From a bacterium (GTDB taxonomy: Bacteria > AUK180 > JAQVHJ01): a stretch of DNA of 5,236 nt. Under the pieces are notes generated by a model. It was not told where the DNA came from and did no database searches. It saw nothing but the letters and a program-made list of their open reading frames with translations. The first letter of the stretch is position 1, and the number at the start of each line of letters is the position of its first letter. Below are positions 4,139-5,236 of the stretch, piece after piece. The stretch is taken from contig JAQVHJ010000198.1 in the NCBI GenBank assembly GCA_028696285.1, positions 1-5,236 of the forward strand. The letters run 5' to 3'. The translations under genes and the position numbers were made by a program.

Positions 4139-5236
4139 TTGAAAAAGCTTAAAAATTTATTATTACTCTTTATGTTGATATTTATCCTTGGCATCTCAAC
4201 ATCTGTTCTTGCGGAAAAGACAGATCCTGTTCTTAAATTTCTTCAGAGTTCAAAAGAAACAGGGCGTCTGCAATCTCTCCGAAACCAGAAGCAGGAAAAC
4301 AGTCATTTTTTCAACGATGACTGGGTGAAAGTAGCGATTGTTTTCAAGGAAGTCCCTTCAGAAAAGGAATTTTCGGAGTTTGAAGGTAAGGGAATCAAAT
4401 TCAATTATATAAATAACTCACGCCTTGGTGTCTGCCGTGTTTGGGGTGCGACAGTTCCGTGGCCCTTAATCTCTGTTCTTGAGAAATCAGAATCTGTTGA
4501 GAGTATCGAATCTGTCTGGCATCCGAAAACTGAGTCTTGCCTGGACCTCTCAGTACCGGAAATACAGGCAGATAGGGTTTGGCAGTTTGTCGATTTTAAT
4601 AATCAGATCATAGACGGAACGGGGGTACGGATTGTGGATTTTGACACGGGTATAGACGCAACACATCCGGGTTTTTTCAGAGCTGACGGCCCTGTTTATA
4701 ATTGGATTGATTTCAATTCGAACGGAAGCTTTGACTCAGGGATTGACGGGGTTGACCTTAATGATAACGGAACGAGAGAGTCCAATGAAGCTCTTGCGTT
4801 CTGGGATGCATATTTTTCTGATCCATGGGGCGTGATTTCGAATCAGGACGGAATTTTTCAATGTAACCAGGACTGGCTTTATAACGACTCAAACAGCAAC
4901 AGCCAGAGAGATTACGGGACGTCATCAGGATATACAGAGTCGGATCCGACTTACGGTGAATTGATGTTCGTTGTGAATGACACAAACGGAAACAACGCCC
5001 TTGATGTTGGAGAAACATTAGTTGCCCTTAATACCAGCAGGATTTATAAATCATTAAATGCCGGCGGTGTTGAAAGGACACGCGGGATTGACCTTATTAA
5101 TAACCAGGGCGATTCAAACGGCCACGGAACCGGGGTTAGCGGAATTCTTTCAAGTGAAGTCAGAAACAAACGTTTGTATGTTGGTGTAGCCCCAGGTGCA
5201 GAGATATTAATGGCTGATCGTGTGAATAATGACTAT
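4139..5236 (+). CDS. Secreted subtilisin-family (S8) serine protease, N-terminal 366 residues (3' end outside window)
   Basis: The frame stays open to the right edge. Residues 1-25 form a classic signal peptide: MKKLKN, a leucine-rich core, then SVLA before Glu26. About 61-130 resembles an inhibitor-I9 propeptide (VKVAIVFKEVPSEKEF and a following SVESIESVW strand). The catalytic domain begins near 137 with VPEIQADRVW. The catalytic Asp169 lies in VDFDTGID and the catalytic His329 in SNGHGTGVSG, followed by VGVAPGA (348-354). The Ser motif is outside the window. Asp and His are 160 residues apart, much wider than in ordinary subtilisins. The insertion carries EF-hand-like acidic loops at about 191-202, 206-217 and 281-292 (DTNGNNALDVGE), suggesting calcium binding. 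Start choice: TTG 4139 puts MKK directly before the hydrophobic core and has an AGGCAGG-like site 8 nt upstream. An in-frame ATG at 4082 would add 19 residues but has no ribosome site. It is probably exported and autoprocessed. Confidence 0.9.
   Translation, partial: MKKLKNLLLLFMLIFILGISTSVLAEKTDPVLKFLQSSKETGRLQSLRNQKQENSHFFNDDWVKVAIVFKEVPSEKEFSEFEGKGIKFNYINNSRLGVCRVWGATVPWPLISVLEKSESVESIESVWHPKTESCLDLSVPEIQADRVWQFVDFNNQIIDGTGVRIVDFDTGIDATHPGFFRADGPVYNWIDFNSNGSFDSGIDGVDLNDNGTRESNEALAFWDAYFSDPWGVISNQDGIFQCNQDWLYNDSNSNSQRDYGTSSGYTESDPTYGELMFVVNDTNGNNALDVGETLVALNTSRIYKSLNAGGVERTRGIDLINNQGDSNGHGTGVSGILSSEVRNKRLYVGVAPGAEILMADRVNNDY

Noticed and set aside
4012..4194. Open frame of 60 codons on the minus strand
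   Set aside because: It spans the A/T-rich divergent intergenic region and the protease signal peptide. Its sequence is Ile/Phe/Asn-rich as expected of translated A/T-rich DNA, and it has no clear ribosome site.
4758..5018. Open frame of 86 codons on the minus strand
   Set aside because: It is antisense to the subtilase insertion, whose frame is continuous and contains the catalytic motifs on both sides.

Overview
This is a bacterial window of low GC content with Shine-Dalgarno sites, sigma70-type promoters and Sec-type signal sequences. Nothing in it fixes the lineage. The 18-bp GGGGACAGTCC-type inverted repeat and the gene content remind me of Desulfobacterota-like or candidate-phylum genomes, but that is memory, not proof. 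No rRNA, tRNA, CRISPR array or transposase gene is visible.

Layout. The left edge (1-378, + strand) holds the C-terminal part of an APH/choline-kinase-type phosphotransferase. It converges on a minus-strand pair. The gap between the two stop codons is almost entirely filled by a 191-bp AT-rich element (381-571) bounded by perfect 18-bp inverted repeats, which looks like a MITE or REP-type non-autonomous element. Its right end also looks like a terminator for the minus-strand pair. That pair (promoter 2589-2617, reading leftward) encodes a protein with four tandem TFIIB-type zinc ribbons (1499-2563) and, 5 nt after its stop codon, an archaemetzincin-family zinc protease with an N-terminal signal sequence (576-1493).

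Farther right, still on the minus strand, are a small two-helix membrane protein with a heptad-perfect C-terminal coiled coil (2699-3133) and an AP-endonuclease/xylose-isomerase-like TIM-barrel metalloenzyme (3192-3926). The TIM-barrel gene has a clear extended -10 promoter (3956-3984). A divergent intergenic region (3927-4138) then leads to a secreted subtilisin-family (S8) protease on the + strand (4139 to the right edge). This protease starts at TTG, carries an I9-like propeptide, and has an unusually long insertion with three EF-hand-like acidic loops between its catalytic Asp and His. Its catalytic Ser lies beyond the window.

How they fit together. The only strongly linked genes are the zinc-ribbon protein and the archaemetzincin, both of which should bind zinc and are probably translationally coupled. 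A working hypothesis is a two-gene system in which an intracellular multi-ribbon protein is expressed with an exported or membrane-anchored archaemetzincin. The other genes look like independent units or short operons, and no common pathway is evident.
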